From Ga0077555 sp963746315 (GTDB lineage: Bacteria > Pseudomonadota > Alphaproteobacteria > Rhizobiales > Hyphomicrobiaceae): a stretch of 64,000 nt of DNA. Positions 16,179 to 24,783 of the stretch are shown here, one piece after another. Position numbers and translations under genes: made by a program. Where the stretch lies: assembly GCA_963746315.1 (NCBI GenBank), contig CAVVAR010000011.1, positions 186,001-250,000 on the forward strand, in the 5' to 3' direction. The stretch's first letter is position 1, and each line of letters starts with the position of its first letter. The notes beneath the pieces were generated by a model. That model ran no database searches. It was not told where the DNA came from and saw nothing but the letters and a program-made list of their open reading frames with translations.

Positions 16179-17215
16179 GGCTCTGTCCGCGAACTGTGGT
16201 GCTGCCCCAATCAGTTGATGGCGGCCGCGAGTAGCGAGGCGGGGGTCGGGGCGCCGCACTCTCGGTCGAGGGCGCGATGCCAGCCGAGGTAGTTCGGCAG
16301 ATATTTCGTGGCGACGCCGTTGAACGGTTTCATCCAGCCCTTGAGTCGGCCGTCGTAAGAATTGACGTTCTGGATGTGATAGACGCCCCAGGTGCGTTTC
16401 CCTGCTGAAAGGTAGAGCGAGACGTGCAGAATGCCACGGGCGTCGGCGATCCGGCGGTAGCGTTCGGCGCCGTCCGAGACCAGGATATTGTCGGTGCCGA
16501 TCCGTGGCCCGAGCACTGTCTCGATCGATGCATCAGAGAGATCGGGAAGCACCTCGTCGGCCATGGCGCCGCGGCGGTCACGCGCGACGAGCACGGGGAT
16601 CTGCTCCACAGAAAGCCCTCGTTTCTCGGCCTTTCCACCACGCTTTCGCGCCGGACGGGGCAGCTTGCGCTGGCCCTTGAAGCTTTCAAGGAAGAACGTT
16701 TCGTCGACCTCGACGATGTCGTTGAGACGCTCCGCTTTGTCTTCGCGCGGCGCCTCCAGGAACCGGTGCCGCCAGCGGAACGACGTGGTCTTGTCGAGGC
16801 CGCAGATCTTCGCCGCCTTGCGCACGCTCGCATGATCGATCATCGCCTTGGCGTAGGCGAGCCAGGTCTCGCGTTTGTGCAGGCCTGAAAGCGGCGTGCC
16901 CGTGAGGGCCGTGAAGCTCCGGCCGCAAGCGCGGCAACGCCAGCGCTGCAGACCACCGCGATCGAAGCCGCGCTTCGCCAGGCCACGCGAAGCGCAATGC
17001 GGGCAGGCCGCCGCCTCGGCGAAACGCGCCTCGATGATCGCGATGGCGTCCGTGCGCGAACCCGACATGGCCACGCCAAGCACGCGCATCTGCTCGGGCG
17101 TCAGCTCACCGAGCCGTGCCAGAAAGTCCTGAAAGTCCTGGGGTTTCACCGCACCGTCCCTGCTGGTTGCGATGAACTCATATGGGATCGACCACCACAC
17201 TTTGCAAACAGAGCC
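16179..17215 (-). mobile_element. Second IS1595-family element (ISSod11-like group)
   Basis: Terminal inverted repeats begin GGCTCTGT and share the pattern GGCTCTG-GC-AA-TGTGGTG (16179 inward and 17215 inward). It lies only 15 bp from the preceding IS1595. No matching target duplication is visible. One transposase gene fills it. Confidence 0.8.
16211..17200 (-). CDS. IS1595-family transposase (ISSod11-like)
   Basis: 329 residues. Zinc ribbon ACPHCASRGLAKRG ... WRCRACGRSFTALTGTPLSGL, helix-turn-helix VRKAAKICGLDKTTSFRWRHRFL, then a DDE core with VEVDETFFLES, VSDGAERYRRIA and VNSYDGRLKGWMKPFNGVATKYLPNYLGWHR. It differs from the neighbouring IS1595 transposase, so this is a separate insertion and not a duplication. 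It appears complete. Confidence 0.88.
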   Translation of the reverse strand: MWWSIPYEFIATSRDGAVKPQDFQDFLARLGELTPEQMRVLGVAMSGSRTDAIAIIEARFAEAAACPHCASRGLAKRGFDRGGLQRWRCRACGRSFTALTGTPLSGLHKRETWLAYAKAMIDHASVRKAAKICGLDKTTSFRWRHRFLEAPREDKAERLNDIVEVDETFFLESFKGQRKLPRPARKRGGKAEKRGLSVEQIPVLVARDRRGAMADEVLPDLSDASIETVLGPRIGTDNILVSDGAERYRRIADARGILHVSLYLSAGKRTWGVYHIQNVNSYDGRLKGWMKPFNGVATKYLPNYLGWHRALDRECGAPTPASLLAAAIN

Positions 17216-17601
17216 ATTTTAATTTACCAAATTGGCGGAAATACTTCAAACTGCATCCTCCTCGCCATACACCGACTGCGACCATCTCCGGTGCCGATAT
17301 TACGAACGGTCTCGTCATCCTCGCACGCGATCGGTGCGACCAGCACGAACTCCACGGCGGCGCGCTGCCCGGGTGCGTCGGGAACGATGATCGAAGCGCG
17401 TTTGCGAGCCGCCACACAGTTATCGAAGGTCTAGAAAAACGCTGCAACAGCCGCCGCATGGGCGTGCGGCGCTATCATTGCGGTTGCCGATGCCGCGCCT
17501 GCGGTATAGCCTCAGGTCGTCCCAGGACTACTTGGGGAATGTCGGTTTAAGCTCAGAAGTCTCCATTACATCGGCCTCGAAGGCAATGAGGACCCAATAC
17601 C
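17216..17601. other. Gene-poor spacer with an IS1380 right-end relic at 17469-17548
   Basis: No convincing gene is seen. The last 80 bp (CTATCATTGCGGTTG ... ACTTGGGGAATGTCGGTT) match the 3' tail and terminal repeat of the IS1380 elements at 23.8 and 59.6 kb, and a similar relic at 32938-33010. HdeD starts about 50 bp after the relic. Confidence 0.6.
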
Positions 17602-18162
17602 ATGTCAGATCAATCCACCGTTGCTGAGACGGTTGAGGCTGCCATCGCCGAGAATCGTACCTGGTTCATGATCCTGGGTATCCTTCTGATCATTTTAGGG
17701 ATTGCAGCGATCTCCTTTCCATTGATGAGTACGATTGCTGCCAAAATCCTCATTGGCTGGCTTCTCCTAATCGGCGGCGTTGTGCAGGTCATACACGCAT
17801 TTGCAACCCAGAAATGGAGCGCTTTCGTTTTCAATCTTCTGATCGGGGTTCTGTACGCTTTTGTCGGCGGATGGCTGGCCTTCTTCCCGCTCGCCGGTAT
17901 TATAACGCTGACCGTCCTGTTGGCAGCAGGCTTCGTGGCTCAAGGCATTGTCGAGCTAGTGATGGCTCTCAAGCTGCGGCCGATGAGAGGCTGGATGTGG
18001 GTCCTGATCTCCGGGTTACTGGCGGCCGTCGTCGGCATTCTGATTTTTGCGCAGCTTCCAAGCTCCGCCATCTGGGCCATCGGTCTGCTGACCGGCATCA
18101 ATTTGCTATCGTCCGGGTGGGCATATCTCTTCATCGCTCTGGCCGCAGGCAAGAAAGTCTGA
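17602..18162 (+). CDS. HdeD family acid-resistance membrane protein (DUF308)
   Basis: 186 residues with six hydrophobic segments in pairs (for example FMILGILLIILGIAAISFPL, ILIGWLLLIGGVVQVIHAF, IITLTVLLAAGFVAQGIVELVMAL). Conserved features of HdeD are the repeated LG-x2-A-x3-P and the G-x-V-x2-I-x2-F block. HdeD-like proteins sit in the inner membrane and are linked to acid stress; the mechanism is not established. It is a single gene directly behind an IS1380 end that may have brought it a promoter. ATG 17602 is preceded by GAGGACCCAATACC. Confidence 0.85.
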   Translation: MSDQSTVAETVEAAIAENRTWFMILGILLIILGIAAISFPLMSTIAAKILIGWLLLIGGVVQVIHAFATQKWSAFVFNLLIGVLYAFVGGWLAFFPLAGIITLTVLLAAGFVAQGIVELVMALKLRPMRGWMWVLISGLLAAVVGILIFAQLPSSAIWAIGLLTGINLLSSGWAYLFIALAAGKKV

Positions 18163-18167
18163 CGCCT

Positions 18168-18797
18168 AGCCCGGATCATGCATCAGACGCACGCGCAAGC
18201 CGCCTGACCTGACTGGCGTGCGCCGTCGTCCGGTCCGACAGCACCGTTTTTTGATTATTCGCTGTGCAACGCGTTGAGGGTTGATCTGCCTCGCTCGGCG
18301 GCGGGTCGGGGCACAGGCCCCGCGCATCACCCGGACGGCGACAGGCCGAGGGCGATGGCGCGGAACAAGGTTTTCTCGACGCAACTCGTCGGCAGGTGCA
18401 CGCGGATGCGGCGGCCGTGCTCGATGACCCGCGCGGCGATCTTCAACAGTCGCAGTCGGAGCGTGTTGAACTCGGCTTTTGCCAGCGAATGGCCTTGCGG
18501 GATCGCGGCGCGCACCGTGTGCATCAGCCAGAACGCTGCCGTATGCAGGGTGAGGCGCACTTGATTGGCTGTCGCCGAATGACACGACGTGCGGTCCGAC
18601 GCCAGCTGCGCCTTATGCAATTTGATCAAGTTCTCGGCTTGGCCCCGTTGGCAATAGACGCCTTCGTAGAGACGCTCGGCGTCGCCATCGAGCGACGTCA
18701 CGACGTAGCGCACGTCGATCTCCTGGCGCATGGCGCTTGGGTCCGTGTCCGTCGGCGCGGGCTGCATCGAAGCCTCGATGCGCGCGATCACGCGGCG
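18168..18797 (-). pseudogene. IS1380-family transposase, C-terminal remnant with one terminal repeat
   Basis: On the minus strand about 157 residues read RRVIARIEAS ... YVVTSLDGDAERLYEGVYCQRGQAENLIKLHKAQLASDR ... LTLHTAAFWLMH ... EFNTLRLRLLKIAARVIEHGRRIRVHLP, the C-terminal part of an IS1380 transposase (18327-18797). The terminal sequence AGCCCGGATCATGCATCA at 18168-18185 matches the end of the IS1380 chimera at 58402. The 5' half is lost where the frame meets an integrase fragment. Confidence 0.8.
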
Positions 18798-18846
18798 CGG
18801 CGCTGACCAGCTTCCTGCGCACCTTGGCCAGGATGGCGCGGCGTGC

Positions 18847-19200
18847 CTCGACGCCGCTCTCCAGGACCCGCGTTGCGTAGGAATGGCGCAGGGTGTGTGG
18901 GCTCGCCGGGCGCTTGATGCCGGCAGCGCGGACGGCGAGGCGGAACGTGCGCCACAATGCATCCTTGCTGACCGGACCGGTGCCACGGCGATCGGGCGTC
19001 ACCCATCGAGGATTGCGGTGGGTCAGCCACAGCCGACGCAATGCGTCGAGCATGGCCTCCGGTAGCGGCACCCGGCGCTCCTTGTCGCCCTTGCCGATGA
19101 CGCGCAGCATGCCTTGCGCGCTCTCGATGTCGCCAACCTCGACCTTGGCGGCCTCGCCGATGCGCAAGCCGCAGGCATACATCAGCTGGAATTGAAGGCT
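18847..19200 (-). pseudogene. Tyrosine recombinase (XerC/D-like integrase), internal fragment
   Basis: The frame reads FQLMYACGLRIGEAAKVEVGDIE (first catalytic Arg), GKGDKERRVPLPEAML, and HTLRHSYATRVLESGVE (the HxxR box), then breaks into the IS1380 remnant before the GH and Tyr boxes. Upstream it is cut by the tail of a group II intron at 19200. The style matches integrases that accompany IS91-type elements, such as 24784-25650. It is inactive. Confidence 0.8.
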
Positions 19201-19383
19201 CTGTAATGGGGCTGGAGCGAAGGGGGCGGGCCATCGCCGCTGATTTGGGCCAACGGGTTCGCCCGGAGGAGCCTTTCGTTCAGTGGGAGCCGGCAGGCTT
19301 CGCGCGGTGGCACGAGCCGGATGAGGCGAGAGTCTCAAGTCCGGATCTGTGAGAGGCTCGGGGTGAAACTCCCCGGGCCTACT
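19200..19383 (+). mobile_element. Group II intron 3' tail, domains V-VI (intron d)
   Basis: The sequence begins CTGTAATGGGGCTGGAGCG, also found in the 5' part of the complete intron at 29.8 kb. It ends with a domain V hairpin (GAGCCGGATGAGGCGAGAG ... CTCAAGTCCGGATC) and a domain VI-like stem ending CCGGGCCTACTCG. There is no RT here. It is a fused or internally deleted intron remnant. Confidence 0.65.
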
Positions 19384-19884
19384 CGGCAACAAGAGTTCTT
19401 AACAGTGTTCAGTCGACTCCCGCAGTGCCTCCGATACCGACCGGTGCAGGTGCAGCGTCCGGTCGACGACGCGATAGGCCCGATACCGTCCGTCATGCTG
19501 CACCGCGGGCGCCGTCCATACATGGCCCGTCGCGACTCGGCACCAAAGGTCGGTCCTGGATGATCGCGTCGATTGAGATCATCATGAGCGCCGCCGCTAG
19601 TCCAGGGCGATGACCGTCTGGTGTCCGCTGTCGAGGATAAAGCGAACGGGTCGAGTTACTCGTCTGTTAGCGGATGACGGGGGTGCCGCGACGTCAGGAA
19701 TCTCTGCTAAGCGGCCAAAGGCCAATCGGTGAACAAGGCCTCGCCTGTTGTCGTCGGTGTAGTCGGCGGAGCGCCCAGGCAAAGTCTGGGATACTGAAGC
19801 GATGGCTCTGACCTTGCCGAAGAGATTTCCGAGACTATTCTGAGACTACCGCGACGTATCTTGTGATTAAATTATTGAATTCCT
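19384..19884. other. 500 bp without a recognisable gene
   Basis: Short open frames show no family motif, and no terminal repeats or RNA signals are seen except the tRNA fragment that follows at 19885. It lies between the intron tail and the integrase-linked tRNA fragment, just outside the presumed element end. Confidence 0.5.
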
Positions 19885-19930
19885 TGGCGATCCCGGCAGG
19901 ATTCGAACCTGCGACCCCCAGATTAGGAAT
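19885..19930 (-). other. 3' half of tRNA-Arg(CCT), probable attachment site
   Basis: Read on the minus strand: anticodon loop TTCCTAA, stem TCTGG, T-arm GCAGGTTCGAATCCTGC and the acceptor 3' side CGGGATC-G-CCA. On the other side of the anticodon the sequence no longer pairs (TTTAATAAAT), so only the 3' half is present. A tyrosine integrase starts 175 bp away. Integrases of this type use the 3' half of tRNA genes as att core, so this is a likely att junction. Confidence 0.7.
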
Positions 19931-20105
19931 TTAATAAATATGCTTCGTCGCGGGCGCTCATGTTCCATCATGATCAACATAAAAACAAATTATATCAACA
20001 AGAAGTGGGATGATTGCTGCCACATAGATGATCATAGATAGTCTGCGCAAGACCGCATCCTCGAGACACTAGTGAGACACTGGAGATTATGCTATCTGGC
20101 GTGTC

Positions 20106-21311
20106 ATGGCACAACTGGCTCCGAACCATCTTGTCCTCCGAAAGGCCCTCAATGGGCCGCGTGCGGTCTACAGCATTGCCAAGCATCCGCGCTTGTTCTT
20201 GGCGGCAGATGGCAAGGGCGGAGGGTCCTGGCGCATCCGCTATCGTCCTGGCCGAGGCTTGCAGCAGCGTTGGCATACGATCACGAACGATGCGCGCAAC
20301 GTCGAGTTTGAAGCTGTTGCAGCCAAAGCGAAGGAGCTGTTGGCGCGATTGGCCCTCGACGGCGTCGATCCGAAAGCGCCCCGCAAGAGAGCCGGCACGA
20401 CCTTTGATGACGTATGGCAGCTATGGCTCGAACGGCATGCGAAGGTGCATAAGAAAAGCTGGAAGCATGACGAGGGCCTCTACCGCCGGCACATTCAGCG
20501 CAGATTGGGCGGCGATGGGCTCGAAACAATTGACCGACAGCGTGTCATAGCCGTCCTTGACGACATCGCAACGGGTGCAACCCCAATCCAGGCCAACCGC
20601 GCTCAGGCTCTGATCTCAGCCGTCTACAGCTGGAGTCTCGATGAGGGGCTCGTGACGGCTCATCCGGCGCTCCGCATTCGCAAACGCGGGGCGGAGGTTT
20701 CCCGGGATCTGGTGATGAGCGATCAGCAGCTGCGGGCCTTCTGGGCGAAGCTCAGCGATATAGAAGGGCATGTGGCCACCATCTTGAAGTTGCTCCTATT
20801 GCTCGGCAGCCGGCGCGGCGAGGTTCTCGGCATCGAGGTGCGTGAGCTCGCGCTCGAGGATCGAGCACGATGGGTGCTACCGGGATCGAGGAGTAAGAAC
20901 GGGCTTGCCAATATCGTGCCTTTGCCACCGCTGGCTCTATCCTTGATCCGCGAGGCGCTCGAGCGCAACGGGGGCAGTCGCTTTCTCTTTCCGGCGCGTC
21001 ATCTGGCGGATCAACCGTTCGACGAAAGGTTCGTCTCCCGGACCTGCAAGCGGATTTGTAGGGAGATTGGCGTGCCCGAGATGCGCCTGCACGATCTGCG
21101 TCATCAGGCGGCGACGGGCATGGCTATGTGCGGGGTGCCGATGGAGGTTCGCCAACGTGTCCAGAACCAGATTACGGGGCGTCGTCAATCGATCGGCTCG
21201 GTCTACGATCAGCATGACTACTTCGACGAGAAGCTCCGGGCGCTGGCGTTGTGGGAAGGTCGGCTCGTCGGCATCACCGAGCAGAGTGGTGAGCCCGTAG
21301 AACGATATTGA
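20106..21311 (+). CDS. int: Tyrosine-type integrase of an integrative element
   Basis: 401 residues from ATG 20106. The N-terminal arm-binding domain (LAADGKGGGSWRIRYRPG) and core-binding domain precede the catalytic set: LLGSRRGEVLGIEV (Arg I), RLHDLRHQAATGMA (HxxR) and SIGSVYDQHDYFDEK (Tyr nucleophile). It inserts and excises DNA at a tRNA 3' end; the tRNA-Arg fragment at 19885 is the obvious partner. A small AlpA gene follows at 21536 on the same strand. Length and motifs look intact. Confidence 0.88.
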   Translation: MAQLAPNHLVLRKALNGPRAVYSIAKHPRLFLAADGKGGGSWRIRYRPGRGLQQRWHTITNDARNVEFEAVAAKAKELLARLALDGVDPKAPRKRAGTTFDDVWQLWLERHAKVHKKSWKHDEGLYRRHIQRRLGGDGLETIDRQRVIAVLDDIATGATPIQANRAQALISAVYSWSLDEGLVTAHPALRIRKRGAEVSRDLVMSDQQLRAFWAKLSDIEGHVATILKLLLLLGSRRGEVLGIEVRELALEDRARWVLPGSRSKNGLANIVPLPPLALSLIREALERNGGSRFLFPARHLADQPFDERFVSRTCKRICREIGVPEMRLHDLRHQAATGMAMCGVPMEVRQRVQNQITGRRQSIGSVYDQHDYFDEKLRALALWEGRLVGITEQSGEPVERY

Positions 21312-21535
21312 GCGATCCGCCCCGATACTCATGCGCCCTCGTCAGCGATCATGATCGTTCAAGGGGTGCTACGCATGGGCGTGCTTAGGTTTCATCGAGC
21401 AAATGTTCCACTGTGTTCAGCCTTGTGAATCTAGGCAAGAACGCCCGATTCACCTACATTAGGAAGTGCCCAATGGGCTCGGTCAGGCGCCGAGGCTGGG
21501 GCATCCGGATGCTCCTTTTCAAACAGGAGGATCTG

Positions 21536-21745
21536 ATGTCACACCCGACACGACTAATCGACAAGAAGGAGCTGATCCAACTCGTCAAATACTCCGCCCA
21601 GCACATCGCACGGCTGGAGAAGGCAGGCCAATTCCCGAAGCGGCTGAGGCTGGGCCAGAACCGGGTCGCGTGGTTGCTGTCTGAGGTGGAGGCGTGGATT
21701 GAGGAACGCTTGGCCAAGCGTGACGCGATAAACGCGATGAAGTGA
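21536..21745 (+). CDS. AlpA family transcriptional regulator/excisionase-like protein
   Basis: 69 residues; ATG 21536 follows AACAGGAGGATCTG. The sequence LIDKKELIQLVKYSAQHIARLEKAGQFPKRLRLGQNRVAWLLSEVEAWI is the AlpA winged-helix motif. AlpA proteins activate or direct integrase/excision in phage-like elements. Its place 225 bp after the integrase fits that role. Confidence 0.88.
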   Translation: MSHPTRLIDKKELIQLVKYSAQHIARLEKAGQFPKRLRLGQNRVAWLLSEVEAWIEERLAKRDAINAMK

Positions 21746-21819
21746 GGATCAATCCTCCTCTTGGATGGAGATGGGAAGGCCGCCCCTTGGGGCGGTCTTC
21801 TCTCGTTTCAGGCGTTGCT

Positions 21820-22047
21820 CTATCCGCCCATGATGATGTTGACGATGACGGCAACGAAGATGCCGGTGCCGATGACGCTCAGCATATTGAGGCGGGCTTC
21901 GATGACGCGGATGTCGGCTTTGGTGGCGAGCTCGGAGAAATCGACCTCGCGGGCCGCCTCAACGAGCCCCTCGGCCTGCTCTTGGGTAAAGCCGCGCCGC
22001 TGCAGCGCGGCGATGACCTTGTGCGTGTCGACGGTGATGGATTTCAT
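21820..22047 (-). CDS. Small coiled-coil/membrane protein (DUF1640-like)
   Basis: 75 residues from ATG 22047: MKSITVDTHKVIAALQRRGFTQEQAEGLVEAAREVDFSELATKADIRVIEARL, then a C-terminal transmembrane helix (MLSVIGTGIFVAVIVNIIM). The FDTHK-x8-GFT-x2-QAE opening is typical of DUF1640/CCDC90-like bacterial proteins, common on alphaproteobacterial mobile elements, with unknown function. It is convergent with the AlpA gene. Confidence 0.65.
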   Translation of the reverse strand: MKSITVDTHKVIAALQRRGFTQEQAEGLVEAAREVDFSELATKADIRVIEARLNMLSVIGTGIFVAVIVNIIMGG

Positions 22048-22150
22048 ATAACAAAAGTCTACCACGACGTCGCCAATCCCGCACGCGGCAGGGCAGGGGA
22101 GCGGGCGCAAGCCTTCGCCATTTCTATGGCGGTAAAGGCAAGCGTCTTGA

Positions 22151-23821
22151 CCCCACATTCCCCAAGTAATCCGCTGATTTCGCGGTCGTTACCATGGTAT
22201 TTCCGATATAAATCATGGTGTTGATGGCTACGAGGGACGGGTTTCATGGATCACCCAGAGGGTGCGGGCTCGCAGCGGGCAGATCGGGTGGATTTCGACC
22301 CTCGCGTGCGGCTGGAATTTCGTGGCACGCAGCTCAGTTCGGACGGTGGCCTTCTGGTGATGCGCGAGCTGGATGACGCGCTCGGGCTGTCCGATCTGGC
22401 GTCTGCGGCGCTGTGCGACAACCGCCGGGGCAGGAACACCGTCCACCGGCTCGATGGGCTGTTTCGGCAGTCGGTCTATGGGCGGCTGGCCGGATACGAG
22501 GATGTCAACGACGCTGACCGGCTGGCCCTCGATCCCGTGATGCGCCAGGTCGTGGGTGGCCGGGCGGTCGATGCGCAGGCGGCCTCGGCTTCGCAGATGG
22601 GGCGGTTCGAGACCGAGACGCTGGCCTTGGCCGAGAACCGGGAAGCGCTGGCCGACCTGAACGGGCAATGGATCGACCGGTTCCATGATCGCAACGGCCT
22701 GAAGTATATCGTGCTGGACATGGACAGCTCGGTCAGCCCGACCCATGGCGATCAGGAAGGGTCCGCCTGGAACGGGCATTTCGACTGCACCTGTTATCAC
22801 CCGAACTTCCTGTTCAACCAGTTCGGCATGCTGGAACGCTGCGCCCTGCGCAACGGCAACGTCCACAGTGCCGACGGCTGGCGAGATGTGCTCGATCCGG
22901 TGATCGCCCGGTATGCCACGCGGGACATCCTGCGGTTCTTCCGGGCCGATGCCGCCTATGCGATCCCCGCGATCTATGCGCGGCTTGAAGAGGCGGGTTA
23001 CTTCTACGCCATCCGGCTGCCCGCCAACAATGTCCTTCGCGAGAAGATCGCGCATCGGCTGACACGGCCCGTGGGGCGGCCCTCGCTGACTACGGTCAAG
23101 CGGTTCTTCGAGGACTTCGAGTATCAGGCCGCATCCTGGGACAAGCCGCGCCGCGTCATCGCCAAGATCGAATGGCCTCCGGGCGAACTCTTCCCAAGTG
23201 TCGGCTTCATCGTCACCAATCTGCCGATGGAGCCGGATTGGGTGATGCGGTTCTACAACCAGCGCGGCACTGCCGAGCAGCACATCAAGGAAGGCAAATA
23301 CGCCTTCCACTGGACGCGGCTGTCGTGCAGGCGCTTCCGCGACAACGAGGTCCGGCTGCAACTGCACGCGCTGGCCTACAACCTGGCCACCTTCCTGCGC
23401 TGCATCGAGCTACCCGAGGCCATGGCCGACTGGTCGCTGACCAGCCTGCAACTGAAGCTGATCAAGATCGGCGCCCGCGTCGTCCGCCACGCCCGCGCCA
23501 TCACCTTCCAGCTGGCCGAAGTGGCCATCACCGGTCCGATGGTCATGGCCATCCTCGCCACGATCCGCCGCCTTCGAGCGCCACCGTCATGCGCGTGACC
23601 GCGATCCGGACCAAAACTGAACGAAAGCGGCAGGACAGGTCCGTCCGCCGCGCTAAAAAACGTCGCTGGCGGGCCAGGAAGATGCGGGTTCGCGGCCCGA
23701 TCCGACCAGTTCCAGGCGTTTGCACGACCGCAGACGCCGCTCCGGGCGAAAAACGCTTGCTCAACGGGCACGATCAGGCGACCTTGCCGTCGAGCGACAG
23801 GTCACTTGGGGAATGTCGGTT
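22151..23821 (+). mobile_element. IS1380-family element, apparently complete
   Basis: The terminal inverted repeat core ACATTCCCCAAGT starts at 22155, and ACTTGGGGAATGT ends at 23815, enclosing one transposase gene and about 220 bp of 3' non-coding DNA. The right end finishes GTCGGTT and continues TGACAATC, which makes a TTGACA-like box across the junction. It cuts the region behind the second iteron array. Confidence 0.85.
22246..23598 (+). CDS. IS1380-family transposase
   Basis: 450 residues from ATG 22246. Features include FRGTQLSSDGGLLVMRELDDALGL, VHRLDGLFRQSVYGRLAGYEDVNDADRL, the first acid in YIVLDMDSSVSPTHG, the second in FRADAAYAIPAIY, and the C-terminal block YNQRGTAEQHIKEGKYAF with its catalytic Glu. 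All family blocks are present and in order, so it is probably active. Confidence 0.92.
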   Translation: MDHPEGAGSQRADRVDFDPRVRLEFRGTQLSSDGGLLVMRELDDALGLSDLASAALCDNRRGRNTVHRLDGLFRQSVYGRLAGYEDVNDADRLALDPVMRQVVGGRAVDAQAASASQMGRFETETLALAENREALADLNGQWIDRFHDRNGLKYIVLDMDSSVSPTHGDQEGSAWNGHFDCTCYHPNFLFNQFGMLERCALRNGNVHSADGWRDVLDPVIARYATRDILRFFRADAAYAIPAIYARLEEAGYFYAIRLPANNVLREKIAHRLTRPVGRPSLTTVKRFFEDFEYQAASWDKPRRVIAKIEWPPGELFPSVGFIVTNLPMEPDWVMRFYNQRGTAEQHIKEGKYAFHWTRLSCRRFRDNEVRLQLHALAYNLATFLRCIELPEAMADWSLTSLQLKLIKIGARVVRHARAITFQLAEVAITGPMVMAILATIRRLRAPPSCA

Positions 23822-23874
23822 GACAATCTTCCGATGTGTTGTGAAATCCGCCCCTCATTTCTTAACTGGAGATA

Positions 23875-23995
23875 TGAGTCTTATTAAAATGAGTATTTCT
23901 CCTTGAGTATTATTATATAGAAAGAAGTGCCAATTTGGCATTTCCAGAGAGGCCGATATGGCACTTCCAGAAGTGCCAATTTGGCACTTCTGGAA
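23875..23995 (-). repeat. Two palindromes, TATATAA and three iterons downstream of the second HTH_36 gene
   Basis: Reading on the minus strand from the HTH_36 stop: a palindrome at 23995-23965 with perfect 15-bp arms (TTCCAGAAGTGCCAA and its complement around one base), a second at 23944-23924 (arms GAARTGCCAA, one mismatch), centres 46 bp apart. Then CTATATAA, then AATACTCA (5' end 23911), AATACTCA (23897) and AAGACTCA (23882), with periods of 14 and 15 bp. Architecture, spacing and the AATACTCA iteron match 14835-14951, while the palindrome sequences differ. Confidence 0.65.
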
Positions 23996-24005
23996 ACGTC
24001 ACGGC

Positions 24006-24356
24006 TCAGCGCTTCCGCTTGATGCAGGCGCGCAGGGTATAGATGTTCGACATCCCAAGACCCTGGCGCTTGATGGCGATGATGCCGGCACGCTCGAGCT
24101 CATCGATGTAGCGCACGACGCTGCGCTTGCCCGAGCCCATGTCCTTGGCGAGGGTGTCCTGACCGGGAAAGCAGAAATCGTTCTGCCAGGCGTAGGAGAG
24201 CAACATGGCGTAGGTCAGCTTGGCGCCAACGCTCAGATCCGATGATCGGAGGATGTGGTTCGGAACCTGCGTAAAGCCACCGGCCGAGATCGGATCGAAG
24301 CCTTCAAGGATGATGTTGCGATAGCGATCAAGCAGACCGGCGGAGATCTTCTTCAT
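24006..24356 (-). CDS. HTH_36 winged-helix protein, replication-initiator-like (second copy)
   Basis: 116 residues from ATG 24356. The core GGFTQVPNHILRSSDLSVGAKLTYAMLLSYAWQNDFCFPGQDTLAKDMGSGKRSVVRYIDELERAGII is homologous to the copy at 14477-14836 over nearly its full length. The C-terminus ends in basic residues (RACIKRKR). The palindromes begin 11 bp after the stop codon. The upstream partner (MerR-like coiled coil, 27383-28090) is now separated from it by an IS91 unit. It is probably a DNA-binding regulator or mini-initiator; no direct proof. Confidence 0.78.
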   Translation of the reverse strand: MKKISAGLLDRYRNIILEGFDPISAGGFTQVPNHILRSSDLSVGAKLTYAMLLSYAWQNDFCFPGQDTLAKDMGSGKRSVVRYIDELERAGIIAIKRQGLGMSNIYTLRACIKRKR

Positions 24357-24369
24357 TGGCTTCAGTATA
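24357..24369 (-). promoter_or_regulatory. Leaderless -10 candidate before the second HTH_36 gene
   Basis: On the minus strand GCTATACTGAAGCCA precedes ATG 24356; TATACT ends 7 nt before the start. No ribosome-binding site fits. The first HTH_36 gene has the same element. Confidence 0.45.
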
Positions 24370-24783
24370 GCACCCGCCAACACGCGTGAGCCGGCTCGCG
24401 CATGTGGACAAGCGCATCGGCGCGCGCGGGTCGCTCGGTCGGCCCCAAGCGCCGCAAATCAGATATTGCACTAAACCGCTCCGCGGTAAGGAGTTCTTGG
24501 CGGCGCTTTCATTGTAGCCGCAGCGGCGAGCGGATTTTGATCTGAGCGTCCTCATCGACAATCTCTGAGACCGCACCAGTCGTCACGCTCCGCAGCGCCC
24601 CTCGGCAACCCTCCAATCTGGCCAATCTGCAGGGAATGGCTCAACACAGCCATTCTGCATACGTTGGACAAGATTTCTTTCGCGACGTGTTCCTCTCCGG
24701 AAGGCCAGACCGGCACCGATTACCGCTTGGTTACGGCTCGGCGGGCTCCATGCGCGCTCCAACTCTTGCATCAGGAGACGCCC

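Noticed and set aside
19885..19960. A complete tRNA gene
   Set aside because: Only the 3' half from the anticodon loop is present; the 5' arms do not follow.
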